Shown here piece after piece: positions 43,545 through 52,106 of a DNA stretch of 64,000 nucleotides. Both the position numbers and the translations under genes were made by a program. The notes under the pieces were generated by a model. That model was not told where the DNA came from, made no database searches, and saw nothing but the letters and a program-made list of their open reading frames with translations. The stretch comes from Streptomyces filamentosus (GTDB lineage Bacteria; Actinomycetota; Actinomycetes; Streptomycetales; Streptomycetaceae), in NCBI RefSeq assembly GCF_014654895.1, contig NZ_BNBE01000001.1, positions 2,388,501 through 2,452,500 on the forward strand. The letters run 5' to 3'. How positions within the stretch are numbered: position 1 is the stretch's first letter; each line of letters begins with the position of its first letter.

Positions 43545-44543
43545 TCAGCCGAAGACCAGCTGCACCACGAAGTAGCTCGCGGCCGCGACGATCGCCGCCG
43601 CCGGCATGGTGATGAACCAGCCGAGGATGATGTTCTTGGCGACGCCCCAGCGGACCGCGTTGACCCGCTTCGTCGCGCCCACGCCCATGATCGCGGAGGT
43701 GATGACGTGCGTCGTGGAGATCGGCGCGTGGAAGAGGAACGCCGAGCCGAACATGATCGACGCGCCGGTGGTCTCCGCCGCGAAGCCCTGCGGCGGGTCC
43801 AGCTCGATGATCTTGCGGCCGAGCGTCCGCATGATGCGCCAGCCGCCCGCGTACGTACCGAGCGAGAGCATCACCGCACAGGCGATCTTCACCCACACCG
43901 GGATCTCGTCGCCCGCGTCCTGCACGTCGGCGATGACCAGGGCCATCACCACGATGCCCATCGTCTTCTGCGCGTCCTGGAGGCCGTGGCCGAGCGCCAT
44001 GCCGGCCGCCGACACGGTCTGCGCGATGCGGAAGCCGCGCTTGGCCTTGTGCGGGTTGGCCCGGCGGAACATCCACATGATCGCGCACATGACCAGGTAA
44101 CCGGCGACGAGACCGACGACCGGCGAGACGAACATCGGGATGACGATCTTGTCGAGCACGCCGCCCCAGATGACCTCCGTGCCACCGGCGAGCGCCGCGC
44201 CCACCATGCCGCCGAACAGGGCGTGCGAGGAGGAGGACGGCAGGCCGAAGTACCAGGTCACCAGGTTCCAGATGATCGCGCCGACCAGCGCGGCGAAGAG
44301 GATGCCCATCCCCTTGTCGCCGTGCGGCGTCTCGATCAGGCCCTCGCTGACCGTCTTGGCGACCCCGCTGCCCATGAAGGCGCCCGCGAGGTTCATCACC
44401 GCCGCCATCGCGAGGGCCGCCCTGGGGGTCAGCGCCCGGGTCGACACCGAGGTGGCGATCGCGTTGGCGGAGTCGTGGAAGCCGTTCGTATACGTGAAAC
44501 CGAGCGCGACACCGATGGTCACGATCAGAGCGAAGGTGTCCAC
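43545..44543 (-). CDS. pit: Low-affinity inorganic phosphate transporter
   Basis: A 332-residue Pit/PHO-4 family transporter with about ten helices. The family repeat occurs twice: GFHDSANAIATSVSTRALTP near residue 22 and LFHAPISTTHVITSAIMGVG near residue 275. GLPSSSSHALFGGMVGA is also diagnostic. It moves metal-phosphate with protons. The GTG start is five bases after the DUF47 gene, so the two are one operon. A second phosphate importer next to the high-affinity pst genes allows switching with supply. Confidence 0.95.
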   Translation of the reverse strand: MDTFALIVTIGVALGFTYTNGFHDSANAIATSVSTRALTPRAALAMAAVMNLAGAFMGSGVAKTVSEGLIETPHGDKGMGILFAALVGAIIWNLVTWYFGLPSSSSHALFGGMVGAALAGGTEVIWGGVLDKIVIPMFVSPVVGLVAGYLVMCAIMWMFRRANPHKAKRGFRIAQTVSAAGMALGHGLQDAQKTMGIVVMALVIADVQDAGDEIPVWVKIACAVMLSLGTYAGGWRIMRTLGRKIIELDPPQGFAAETTGASIMFGSAFLFHAPISTTHVITSAIMGVGATKRVNAVRWGVAKNIILGWFITMPAAAIVAAASYFVVQLVFG

Positions 44544-44548
44544 GAAGC

Positions 44549-45169
44549 TCAGGACTCCTTGACCGCGATGGTCTCCACGGTGTTGGCGACGTGCTCGAAC
44601 GCGTCGGCCGCCTCTTCCAGCACGTCCACGACCTGCTTGAGCTTCAGCACCTCGATGGCGTCGTACTTGCCGTTGAAGAGGTGGGCGAGCAGCTTGCGGT
44701 GGATCTGGTCGGCCTGGTTCTCCAGCCGGTTGACCTCGATCCAGTACTCCGTGAGGTTGTCCATCGTGCGGAGGTTCGGCATCGCCTCGGCGGTCAGCTC
44801 CGCCGCCCGGGCCAGGACCTCGATCTGCTGCTCGACGCCCTTGGGCAGTTCCTCGATGTTGTAGAGGACGACCAGGTCGACGGCCTCCTCCATGAAGTCC
44901 ATGATGTCGTCGAGGGACGAGGCGAGGGAGTAGATGTCCTCACGGTCGAACGGCGTGATGAAGGAGGAGTTCAGCTGGTGGAAGATCGCGTGGGTGGCGT
45001 CGTCGCCTGCGTGCTCCGCCGCCCGCATCCGCTCCGCGATCTCGGCCCGGGCGGAGGGTTCCGCTCCGAGCAGTTCCATCAGGAGCTTGGAGCCCGTGAC
45101 GATGTTGTCCGCGGAAGCGGCGAACATGTCGTAGAAGCTCGTCTCCCTGGGGGTCAGGCGAAATCGCAC
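44549..45169 (-). CDS. PhoU-like DUF47 protein (Pit accessory protein)
   Basis: A 206-residue, fully helical protein of the DUF47/PhoU-like family (FYDMFAASADNIVTGSKLLM; EHAGDDATHAIFHQLNSSFI; FDREDIYSLASSLDDIMDFM). The DREDI and DDIMD segments give the metal-binding acidic motifs of PhoU folds. It is encoded upstream of pit and probably modulates it. GTG at 45169 follows GAGGACC. Confidence 0.92.
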   Translation of the reverse strand: MRFRLTPRETSFYDMFAASADNIVTGSKLLMELLGAEPSARAEIAERMRAAEHAGDDATHAIFHQLNSSFITPFDREDIYSLASSLDDIMDFMEEAVDLVVLYNIEELPKGVEQQIEVLARAAELTAEAMPNLRTMDNLTEYWIEVNRLENQADQIHRKLLAHLFNGKYDAIEVLKLKQVVDVLEEAADAFEHVANTVETIAVKES

Positions 45170-45205
45170 GTGAGGTCCTCGGGGTGCTGGGTTTCGGTCA
45201 GGCTG

Positions 45206-45235
45206 ATGCTAGGCGCATCATCCGGCCACGGCTAA
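45206..45235 (-). promoter_or_regulatory. Candidate promoter of the DUF47-pit operon
   Basis: On the minus strand, TTAGCC (45230-45235) and TAGCAT (45206-45211) are separated by 18 bases, 36 bases before the GTG. No PHO box is seen here, unlike at pstS. Confidence 0.45.
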
Positions 45236-45316
45236 CCGGCGTCCTCTCAGTGTCGCCCATCAGGCACAGTGATCTGCACGAGACCCCCGCCCCCTTATCG
45301 GCGGGGATCGGTACCA

Positions 45317-45335
45317 TATACCCACGTGGGGTATA
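45317..45335. promoter_or_regulatory. CsoR operator
   Basis: TATACCC-ACGT-GGGGTATA is a near-perfect palindrome 30 bases before csoR, with the G-tract and TATAC half-sites of CsoR operators. It points to copper-dependent autoregulation. Confidence 0.82.
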
Positions 45336-45365
45336 CGCCCCTTATCAGGACAACGGGAGGACGCG

Positions 45366-45722
45366 ATGACGACCACCGAGGCGAACCAGGTCACCCCGCA
45401 GGCCGCCGTCGACTCCGCCGAGCCGGCCGACCACGCGCACGGGGTGCACGGCTACCACAAGCAGAAGGACGAGCACCTCAAGCGGCTGCGGCGGATCGAG
45501 GGCCAGATCCGCGGTCTCCAGCGGATGGTCGACGAGGACGTCTACTGCATCGACATACTCACCCAGGTCTCGGCCTCCACGAAGGCGCTCCAGTCCTTCG
45601 CCCTCCAACTCCTGGAGGAGCACCTGCGGCACTGCGTGGCCGACGCGGCGGCCCACGGCGGCGACCTCGACGCCAAGGTGGAGGAGGCCACGAAGGCGAT
45701 CGGCCGGATGCTCCGCACCTGA
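45366..45722 (+). CDS. csoR: Copper-sensing repressor CsoR
   Basis: A 118-residue helical repressor. The Cu(I) ligands C61 (DVYCID), H86 and C90 (EEHLRHC) are all present, with RRIEGQIRGLQRMV in the DNA-binding basic face. A His-rich N-terminal tail (about 23-37) precedes the core. CsoR leaves DNA when it binds copper. No copper exporter is adjacent, so it probably acts at distant sites as well as on its own operator just upstream. GGGAGGA lies before the ATG. Confidence 0.94.
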   Translation: MTTTEANQVTPQAAVDSAEPADHAHGVHGYHKQKDEHLKRLRRIEGQIRGLQRMVDEDVYCIDILTQVSASTKALQSFALQLLEEHLRHCVADAAAHGGDLDAKVEEATKAIGRMLRT

Positions 45723-45747
45723 GCGGGCACCGTCCGGCGGACGCGGC

Positions 45748-45909
45748 CTAGGCCGGTTCGACGCGGAGGACCTCGTCGATCAGGTCGTCGCTGAGCCGTT
45801 CCCCGTCCGCGGCCGAGGCGGCGATGATCAGCTCGCCGCACAGCTCTATCTCCGCGAGGGCGACGCGGTCGGGGTCAGCTGTCGCGGTTGCGGTACCGGG
45901 CGGAGCCAC
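45748..45909 (-). CDS. 53-residue hypothetical protein
   Basis: A small acidic protein, read from GTG at 45909 to TAG at 45748. The visible segments are RVALAEIELCGELIIAAS and ERLSDDLIDEVLRVEPA, which suggest two short helices. Codon use fits the genome. A GGAAGAGGTGAAGG stretch lies before the start. It is convergent with csoR, 25 bases apart. I do not recognise a family. Confidence 0.65.
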   Translation of the reverse strand: MAPPGTATATADPDRVALAEIELCGELIIAASAADGERLSDDLIDEVLRVEPA

Positions 45910-46079
45910 GCGCCTTCACCTCTTCCTTCCGGAGTCGGTGTACCAGCGTAGGGAGCGGGCCACGGACCGCGCATGACACGGACGGACCATTTGCCGATGG
46001 TCCGAACCACGCGCCCGGCGGTCCGGGGGCCGCTCCCGGGCCGGTGCGGGGGCCGCTCCCGGTGGCGCGGGCGCGGGGG

Positions 46080-46907
46080 TCAGACCTCGACCTTGCCCGC
46101 GTAGATGTCCCGCCCGTCCGGCAGCGTCACCTCGACGCGCGTCCCGAAGCCGTACAGCAGGGTCGTCGAGGAGACCGCGACCGCCCGCCCCTGATTGCTG
46201 AAGGTGAAGCGGTGGCGGACCTTCCGCAGCCGGCCGGCGCCGTCGAGGTACGCGTCGAAGGGCACGGAGTCGGTGGTGAACCCTTTCGCCGCCGCGGCGA
46301 GCGAGCCCCGCACCTGCGGCGCGGCGAGCTTCGCGGCCGCGCCGATGTCGACGGTGCCCCGGTAGTGCCGGACCCGCACCCCCGCGAGCTCGGTCTCCCC
46401 CACGTACACCACGTCCCGCGCCCCGCGCAGCAGCTCGGCCGCCGCCCCGGGGTCGGTGGCCCCGCCGGTGACCAGGTTCCCGTCGTCGAGGGCGGTGGTG
46501 TCGACCCGGACCCACTTGTCGGCGGGGACGCCCGCGCCGCGGTTCTTCATGTAGAGCGCGCCCGGGGTGAGCAGCTCGGTGATCGGCCGGTGCCCGCTGG
46601 CGCCCGCCGGATCCTTGGGGAGCACCACCTGGAGCCGGCCGGTGCGGCGGCGGAAGTCGTAGCCGCCCTCGCCGCGGATGGTGACCCGGGTCCCGCCGGC
46701 GGCCATCTCCATCGCGGTCGACGCCTTCGAGGAGCCCGCGCGGGCCAGTACGTCGGCGGCGCCCCGCACGGCGCCCGCCGGGTCCGGCGGCGGCTCCGGG
46801 GCCTCGGGCGCGGCGCAGCCGGTGACCGCCGCGGCGACCAGGGTCGCGGTGACGGCGAGCGCCCCGCCGCCGTGCCCGCGCGGACGCCCGTACCGCTGCA
46901 CCACCAT
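46080..46907 (-). CDS. Lipoprotein of the LppX/LprG-like type
   Basis: A 275-residue lipoprotein. The signal ends in the lipobox VTGC (about residues 28-31), followed by a Pro-rich linker. The domain (ASTAMEMAAGGTRVTIRGEG; KWVRVDTTALDDG; YRGTVDIGAAAKL; FDAYLDGAGRLRKV) resembles the half-barrel of LppX/LprG/LprA proteins, which carry lipids across the envelope. The N-terminus is basic (RYGRPRGHGG). The match is by pattern only. Confidence 0.75.
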   Translation of the reverse strand: MVVQRYGRPRGHGGGALAVTATLVAAAVTGCAAPEAPEPPPDPAGAVRGAADVLARAGSSKASTAMEMAAGGTRVTIRGEGGYDFRRRTGRLQVVLPKDPAGASGHRPITELLTPGALYMKNRGAGVPADKWVRVDTTALDDGNLVTGGATDPGAAAELLRGARDVVYVGETELAGVRVRHYRGTVDIGAAAKLAAPQVRGSLAAAAKGFTTDSVPFDAYLDGAGRLRKVRHRFTFSNQGRAVAVSSTTLLYGFGTRVEVTLPDGRDIYAGKVEV

Positions 46908-46990
46908 CGCCCGTCAACCCCCAATGGACCGGATTCCCGATGCGGTTAACGACGGCACGGGCGAGCCGTCACGCGCAGTACGGTGGGGGC

Positions 46991-47179
46991 GTGCACGAGC
47001 AGAGCGCCTCCGGCCCGCATCACACGACGACCACGGAGCGCGGCTCCTTCGCCCTGGCCCGCTGCGCCTGCGGCTGGTCCGGCCCGGCCCGCCGCTCCCG
47101 CGACCGCGCCCGCACCGACGCCACCGACCACCTGACCTCCGCGGGGGTCACCGCCGAGCAGCGGGAGACCCGGCCCTAG
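46991..47179 (+). CDS. 62-residue hypothetical protein with CXC motif
   Basis: A small protein with a His/Thr-rich start (GPHHTTTTERG) and the conserved-looking core ARCACGWSGPARRSRDRART, then a short helix. The paired cysteines and nearby histidine could bind a metal. GTG at 46991 follows TACGGT (46979-46984) by six bases, a leaderless-type start. It is divergent from the lipoprotein gene. Function unknown. Confidence 0.7.
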   Translation: MHEQSASGPHHTTTTERGSFALARCACGWSGPARRSRDRARTDATDHLTSAGVTAEQRETRP

Positions 47180-47225
47180 GGAAGCCCGGGCCGGGAGGCC
47201 CGGCCCGGGGCCGGCCCCCGCTCCC

Positions 47226-47957
47226 TCAGGCGGCGAGGCCCTTCTCGCCGTGGCCGTCCTCGGCGGGGCCGCCGAGGCGCGGCTCGGGGATGCCGACCGT
47301 CTCGTGGGGGGCGGCCGCGAGGGCCGCCGCCCGGCGCGAGCGGACCAGCCACGCGCCGCGCCGCGAGCGGCCGACGGTGCGGACCAGCGGGGTGAGCAGC
47401 GCCAGCGCCGGCGGGGCGAGGAGCAGCGCCACCGCGGTGCCGAGGGCGAAGCCGCCGACGACGTCGGTCGGGTAGTGGACGCCCATGTAGACGCGGGTGA
47501 AGCCCTCGGCGAGGGCGAGGCCGATCGCGGCCAGGCCGAAGCGGCGGTGGGCGACGAAGAGGGCGACGGCGAGCGCCATCGTCAGCGTGGCGTGGTCGCT
47601 GACGAAGGAGTAGTCGGTCTTGCCCTCGACCAGGACCTCCAGGCCGTCGTGGTCCTCGAAGGGGCGGGGACGCTCGACGAAGCCGCGGATGGGGACGTTC
47701 ACGAGGAGGGCGACGCCGGCCGCGAGCGGGGCCCAGACGATGCCGGTGACGGCCGTGACCGAGTCCGCGAAGCTGCCGCGCCGGCGGACGCTCCACCAGC
47801 ACCAGAGCACGACGAGGACCGTCAGGAGCGGGATGCCGTACTCGCCGGTGAACTCCATCACCCGGTCGAACCAGGGGGGCGCCTGCTCGGCCAGCCCGTT
47901 GATGTCGTACAGCAGGGCGACGTCGGGACTCGAACCGTCCGATGCGAGTTCAGCCAT
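47226..47957 (-). CDS. PAP2-family membrane phosphatase
   Basis: A 243-residue membrane protein with five or six helices. The phosphatase motifs are IRGFVERPRPF (motif 1), SFVSDHAT (motif 2, with SDH in place of SGH) and RVYMGVHYPTDVVGG (motif 3), which supply Arg, His and Asp of the active site. Relatives remove phosphate from undecaprenyl pyrophosphate or phosphatidic acid. The C-terminal 50 residues are basic then disordered. The gene ends convergently with the 62-residue ORF. Confidence 0.9.
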   Translation of the reverse strand: MAELASDGSSPDVALLYDINGLAEQAPPWFDRVMEFTGEYGIPLLTVLVVLWCWWSVRRRGSFADSVTAVTGIVWAPLAAGVALLVNVPIRGFVERPRPFEDHDGLEVLVEGKTDYSFVSDHATLTMALAVALFVAHRRFGLAAIGLALAEGFTRVYMGVHYPTDVVGGFALGTAVALLLAPPALALLTPLVRTVGRSRRGAWLVRSRRAAALAAAPHETVGIPEPRLGGPAEDGHGEKGLAA

Positions 47958-48170
47958 CTGCCGCGGCCCCTTGCTCTCGTTGTCTGGTTTCCAACCCCCG
48001 TGGTTCAGACGTGGTCAGAGTCGTCGGATCGGGGAACGAACCTCATGAGGCACTCGTTCCGCCTCTTCCCGTGGATCATGCCGACGTTATCGAAGAGTGA
48101 CGCTCCTCCGCAGCTCAGGGCCTGTGCCTGACGGAGAGTTCCGGCCAGCGGGACCGGCGACGCGGCCCCT

Positions 48171-49205
48171 TCACGCCTCGGTGCCGGGGGACCGCGTGGG
48201 CAGCGCCGCGGCGCCGTCCTCGGTCACCCGGGTCGCCCCGAAGTAGTCGGGCGTGTCGATCCGGTCGAAGCGGATCACCGCCCCCGTCCGGGGCGCGTCG
48301 ATCATGTAGCCGCCGCCGACGTAGATGCCGACGTGACGGATCGCCCGCGAGTTCGTCAGGTCGTCCGAGAAGAACACGAGGTCGCCGGGGAGCAGCTCGT
48401 CCCGGCTCGGGTGCGGCCCCGCGTTGTACTGGTCGTTGGCCACGCGCGGCAGCTCGATGCCCACCGCGTCGTACGCGGCCTGGGTCAGGCCCGAGCAGTC
48501 GAACCGCCCGCCCTGCGCGGCCGTTCCCGTGCCGCCCCACAGGTACGGGGTGCCCAGCTTGCTCTGCGCGTAGTGGATGGCGCCGGCCGCCTGCCGCGAG
48601 GGGGCGAGGCGGCCCTGCGGCCGGGCGAAGCTCTGCTCCAGGGAGCGGATGATCCGCACGTAGTTCCGCGTCTCGCTGTACGGCGGGACGCCCCCGTTGC
48701 CGATGACGGCGTAGGGGCCCGCGTTGTACGCCGCCAGCATGTTGCTCGTCGGGTCGCCCGGCACGCCCCTCACGTCCCCCGCCAGCGCGCAGTCGTACGA
48801 GGCGGCGGACGGGATGGCGTCCTTCGGGTCCCAGATGTCCTTGTCGCCGTCGCCGTCCCCGTCGACGCCGTAACTGGCCCAGGTGGCCGGAATGAACTGG
48901 GCGATGCCCCGGGCGTCCGCAGGCGACACGGCCCGCGGATTCCAGCCGCTCTCCTGGTACAGCTGCGCCGCCAGCAGCGCCGGGTTGATCTCCGGACAGA
49001 GGTTGCCCCAGCGCTGCACGAGCCCCTGGTACATGGCCGGCACCGAACCCTTGGCCAAAGCCACCGTGCCGGTCGCCGCCGAACCCGCGCCGCCGAGGAA
49101 ACCGGCCGCCGCCGCGTACGTACCGACCAGGAGCAGGGCCAGGAAGCCGGCACAGAGCCCGAAGCCCCCGCCGGCCAGCAGCCACGCCTTGCCCGCCCTA
49201 CGCAC
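48171..49205 (-). CDS. Peptidoglycan hydrolase: SLT lytic transglycosylase plus NlpC/P60
   Basis: A 344-residue exported enzyme with an N-terminal membrane segment (about 7-32). The SLT domain follows: the catalytic Glu is in AAQLYQESGWNPRAVSP, with ARGIAQFIPATWASYG and NMLAAYNAGP. The NlpC/P60 domain has Cys in RFDCSGLTQAAYDAVG, His in AIRHVGIYVGG and a third polar residue after it. Two wall-cutting activities in one protein match VirB1-like enzymes of Gram-positive conjugation systems. It is divergent from the type IV secretion-like operon. GTG at 49205 has GAGGGG ten bases upstream. Confidence 0.9.
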   Translation of the reverse strand: MRRAGKAWLLAGGGFGLCAGFLALLLVGTYAAAAGFLGGAGSAATGTVALAKGSVPAMYQGLVQRWGNLCPEINPALLAAQLYQESGWNPRAVSPADARGIAQFIPATWASYGVDGDGDGDKDIWDPKDAIPSAASYDCALAGDVRGVPGDPTSNMLAAYNAGPYAVIGNGGVPPYSETRNYVRIIRSLEQSFARPQGRLAPSRQAAGAIHYAQSKLGTPYLWGGTGTAAQGGRFDCSGLTQAAYDAVGIELPRVANDQYNAGPHPSRDELLPGDLVFFSDDLTNSRAIRHVGIYVGGGYMIDAPRTGAVIRFDRIDTPDYFGATRVTEDGAAALPTRSPGTEA

Positions 49206-49332
49206 CGTCAACCACCCCTCGGTCCCTGGCAGTACGCCCCGGGGCGCCAGTCTAGGCGGGACGGCCGCGCCCGGGGAGGACGCCCGCCCGACGCGGCCCC
49301 AAGAGTGCAACAACGACAATCATTGCCCGGAG

Positions 49333-49357
49333 TCACCCTCCGTGATACACAGAGTGA
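49333..49357. promoter_or_regulatory. Two adjoining BldD-like boxes in the 345-bp divergent region
   Basis: TCACCCTCCGTGA (49333-49345) and ATACACAGAGTGA (49345-49357) each match the BldD consensus TNACNC(A/T)GNGTNA at eight of nine fixed positions. They share one base. The site lies about 130 bases from the SLT/NlpC gene and 190 from the secretion-like operon. The rest of the region (49206-49550) holds an 8-codon ORF at 49495 and no other clear feature. Confidence 0.5.
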
Positions 49358-49550
49358 CCATACGCTTCTTCGCATGAAATCCGGTCACACCGCCGCAGGT
49401 CAAGACGGTCAGATCGGTCAAGTGTGCGGGGATCGGGTAAAGAGAGCCGTCAAGCCGTCACACGCGGACGGTTTCATCAGCGAAGATAGTGGCGATGACC
49501 CATGCCGTCCGGCAGGGGTGACCAACGACCCGACAGGGGCGGTGAGTTCT

Positions 49551-49859
49551 GTGTACCTGGCGGCCGAAAAGGGCGACATCACCACCATCATCGGTGGAAT
49601 CGCCCCCAACTGGGGTCCCTTCGGGAGCCTCGGCGCCGAAGCCAAGATCATGATCGAGGTCGTGATGGCCGTCGCCATCCTGCTCTGCCTCGGCATCGCC
49701 ATCTGGGGCGCGGCCAAGCAGCGCATCGGCGCGACCGCGCTGCGCGACACCTTCAGCGCCGAACAGGGCAAGGGCCTGATCGTCGCCGGCCTCACCGGCG
49801 TCTTCATCATCGGATCCCTCGGCACCCTCTTCACCATCGTCTACGGAATGGCGATCTGA
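49551..49859 (+). CDS. Small two-helix membrane protein, VirB2/pilin-like candidate
   Basis: A 102-residue protein with two hydrophobic helices, AKIMIEVVMAVAILLCLGIA (about 31-52) and GLIVAGLTGVFIIGSLGTLF (about 75-95), joined by a polar loop. In size and plan it resembles VirB2-type subunits. It is the first gene of the operon. From memory the orthologous S. coelicolor cluster SCO4126-SCO4131 was named cmdABCDEF and affects aerial growth and antibiotic production; this would be the cmdF end. GTG at 49542 is an alternative start. Confidence 0.75.
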   Translation: MYLAAEKGDITTIIGGIAPNWGPFGSLGAEAKIMIEVVMAVAILLCLGIAIWGAAKQRIGATALRDTFSAEQGKGLIVAGLTGVFIIGSLGTLFTIVYGMAI

Positions 49860-49912
49860 CCGCACGTCACCAGCGGTCCCTACCCACGAACGAACGAGGG
49901 GGCGTACCCGGC

Positions 49913-50731
49913 ATGAGTCCCGGCGACGAGCACGACGGCTACGGCGGCTCGGGCCAGACCCGTACCCGCCTGCCCGAGGGCAACACCGGTGACGTCCACG
50001 GCGGCACCCGCCGCCCCGCCCGGAGCTCCCGCTCCCTCCTCGCGGGCCTGGGCGTGGTGGCGCTCCTCGTCGCCGCCATCGCCTTCGCCAACCGCGGCGG
50101 CACCCCGGCCGGCACGTCCCCCTCCTCCGACACCCCCGGCAAAGCCGCCACCGCCCCCACCGGCACCCGCCCCGTCACCGACACCGACGGCACCGTCCCC
50201 ACCGGCTACGCCCACGACGAACAAGGCGCCCAGAGCGCCGCCGCCAACTACGCGGTGGCCCTGGGCTCCACGGACATGTTCCAGAAGGGGCCGCGGGAGG
50301 CACTGGTACGGGCGGTGTACGCCCCCGAGGTCGTCGACGGACTCCTGAAGCGGTACGACGCCTCGTACTCGCCCGAACTCATGGCGGCCACCGGCCTCGA
50401 ACCCAACGGAACGGCCCCCGACGGCCTCACCTTCGTCGCCCGCACCGTACCGATCGGCACCAAGGTCACCTCGTACTCCGCCGACAAGGCCACCGTCGAC
50501 GTCTGGTACGTCAACCTCACCGGCCTCGCGGGCGAGGGCTCCACCAAGCCCGTCACCTCCGCCTGGTTCACCAGCACGCAGAAACTCAGCTGGACCACGG
50601 CGGGATGGCGGATCTCCTCGACCAGCCAGGCCGAGGGACCGACCCCCGTCGGAGGCGACGACCGTGCCTCCGCCGCCGACGAGATCGCCGAAGCCGTCGA
50701 ACAGTACGGAGGGTTCACCTATGCCCGCTAG
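49913..50731 (+). CDS. Single-pass membrane protein, VirB8/TcpC-like candidate
   Basis: A 272-residue protein with a polar cytoplasmic start, one helix (SLLAGLGVVALLVAAIAFAN, about 41-60), a Thr/Pro-rich linker and an external domain. The domain has AAANYAVALGSTDMF, VRAVYAPEVVDGLL, ATVDVWYVNLTGLAGEG and KLSWTTAGWRISS. That helix-then-sheet order is like the NTF2-fold of VirB8/TcpC proteins, though similarity is structural guesswork. It overlaps the next gene by 11 bases. Confidence 0.75.
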   Translation: MSPGDEHDGYGGSGQTRTRLPEGNTGDVHGGTRRPARSSRSLLAGLGVVALLVAAIAFANRGGTPAGTSPSSDTPGKAATAPTGTRPVTDTDGTVPTGYAHDEQGAQSAAANYAVALGSTDMFQKGPREALVRAVYAPEVVDGLLKRYDASYSPELMAATGLEPNGTAPDGLTFVARTVPIGTKVTSYSADKATVDVWYVNLTGLAGEGSTKPVTSAWFTSTQKLSWTTAGWRISSTSQAEGPTPVGGDDRASAADEIAEAVEQYGGFTYAR

Positions 50732-52106
50732 CCGAAGCCTCGCGGGCCGCGCGGTCGTGCGGGCCGGTGCGCTCGCCGCGCCCCTCCTCGCCCTGCCCGT
50801 ACTGCTCGCCGGGACCGCCCACGCGGACCCCACCCCCACGCCGACCGGCCCCGCCCCGAGCGGCAGCCCGTCGGTACCCACCCCCTCGCCGACCCCCACC
50901 AACAGCGACTGCGACCTCATCGTCGGCCAGGCCCGGGAACTGTGCGAGAGCAGCCGGCCGGGAGGCGGCTCCAACATCGGCGGAAACGGTGTCAACGACC
51001 CCGCCTCCGCCCTGGACCCCCTCTCCTCCCTCGCCCGGGGCTGCGCCGACGCCGCCGTCGCCGTCATCGACTACCTCTCCAAGGCCGTGAAGGAGACCGC
51101 CGAGGTCGACTTCACGAACACCGAGTTCCTCAGCCGCTACGCCGTCGTCTTCGCCGCCGCCACCTTCCTCACGGTGCTCCTCTGGCTGCTCGCCGTCGCC
51201 AAGCGCGCGATGCGCGGCGTGCCGCTGACCACCGCGCTCTCCGAGGCCGTCGGCTTCCTCTGGCTGACCGTCCTCGCCTCCGCCTTCACGCCGCTGATCC
51301 TCTACACCGTCGTCAACGCCACCGACGCCATCACCGAGGTCATCGCCTCCGGCACCGGCCAGCAGACCGACGTGTTCTTCGGCGCGTTCAAGCAGGCCCT
51401 CCAGAAGGGCGACAGCATCAGCGGCGGACCGATCATGCTGATCATCGTCAGCCTGGTCACGGTCCTCGCCGCCGGCGTGCTCTACCTGGAGCTGTTCCTC
51501 CGCGCCGTCCTCCTCTACGTCGGCGCCCTCCTCGGCGTCGTCGTCTACTCCGGCCTCGTCGACAAGAACATGTGGGGCCACGTCCGCCGCTGGGCCGGCA
51601 TCATGATCGCCGTCATCCTGGTCAAGCCGATCATCGTGATCGTCCTCGGCCTCGCCGGCGCCCTCTCCTCCGGCACCGGCCCCGACTCCTTCTCCGCCGT
51701 CGTCTCCGGCCTCGCGATCATCCTCCTCGCGATCTTCTCGTCCGCGATGATCTACCGCTTCGTCCCCGGCTTCGGCGACGAGATCGTCGCCTCCCGCAAC
51801 AACCGCCTCCACCGCGCCGGGGAGAACGCGGCCGCCGCCGTCATCTCCTCCCCCGCCTCCCTCGTCTCCCAGGGCATCAAGACCCACAGCACCCGCGACA
51901 GCGGCGGCACCGGCGGCCAGGCCTCCTCCGCCCCCCGCCCCGCCAACCAGCTCTCCGGCGGCGTCGCCGCCCACAGCAGCCGTTCCGGAGACAGCCGCGG
52001 CGGCACGGGCGCCACGCCCCCGCCCCGCAGCAGCAGCCCCACCGCGGGCACCCCGCACAGCAGCCGCAACAGCAAGAACACAGGAGCAGGAGGTGCAGGG
52101 CGTTGA
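50721..52106 (+). CDS. Polytopic membrane protein, VirB6/TrbL-like
   Basis: A 461-residue protein with a signal peptide (AAPLLALPVLLAGTAHA), an external Pro-rich segment, and about six helices between residues 150 and 360 (YAVVFAAATFLTVLLWLLAV; PIMLIIVSLVTVLAAGVLYL; GIMIAVILVKPIIVIVLGLA). The long polar C-terminus (about 370-461) is Ser/Gly/Arg rich and cytoplasmic. This plan is that of VirB6/TrbL channel proteins of Gram-positive type IV systems. It overlaps both neighbours. Confidence 0.8.
   Translation: MPASRSLAGRAVVRAGALAAPLLALPVLLAGTAHADPTPTPTGPAPSGSPSVPTPSPTPTNSDCDLIVGQARELCESSRPGGGSNIGGNGVNDPASALDPLSSLARGCADAAVAVIDYLSKAVKETAEVDFTNTEFLSRYAVVFAAATFLTVLLWLLAVAKRAMRGVPLTTALSEAVGFLWLTVLASAFTPLILYTVVNATDAITEVIASGTGQQTDVFFGAFKQALQKGDSISGGPIMLIIVSLVTVLAAGVLYLELFLRAVLLYVGALLGVVVYSGLVDKNMWGHVRRWAGIMIAVILVKPIIVIVLGLAGALSSGTGPDSFSAVVSGLAIILLAIFSSAMIYRFVPGFGDEIVASRNNRLHRAGENAAAAVISSPASLVSQGIKTHSTRDSGGTGGQASSAPRPANQLSGGVAAHSSRSGDSRGGTGATPPPRSSSPTAGTPHSSRNSKNTGAGGAGR

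Noticed and set aside
49495..49521. 8-codon ORF before the secretion-like operon
   Set aside because: Too short, without a ribosome site; its ATG after GATAGT could be chance.
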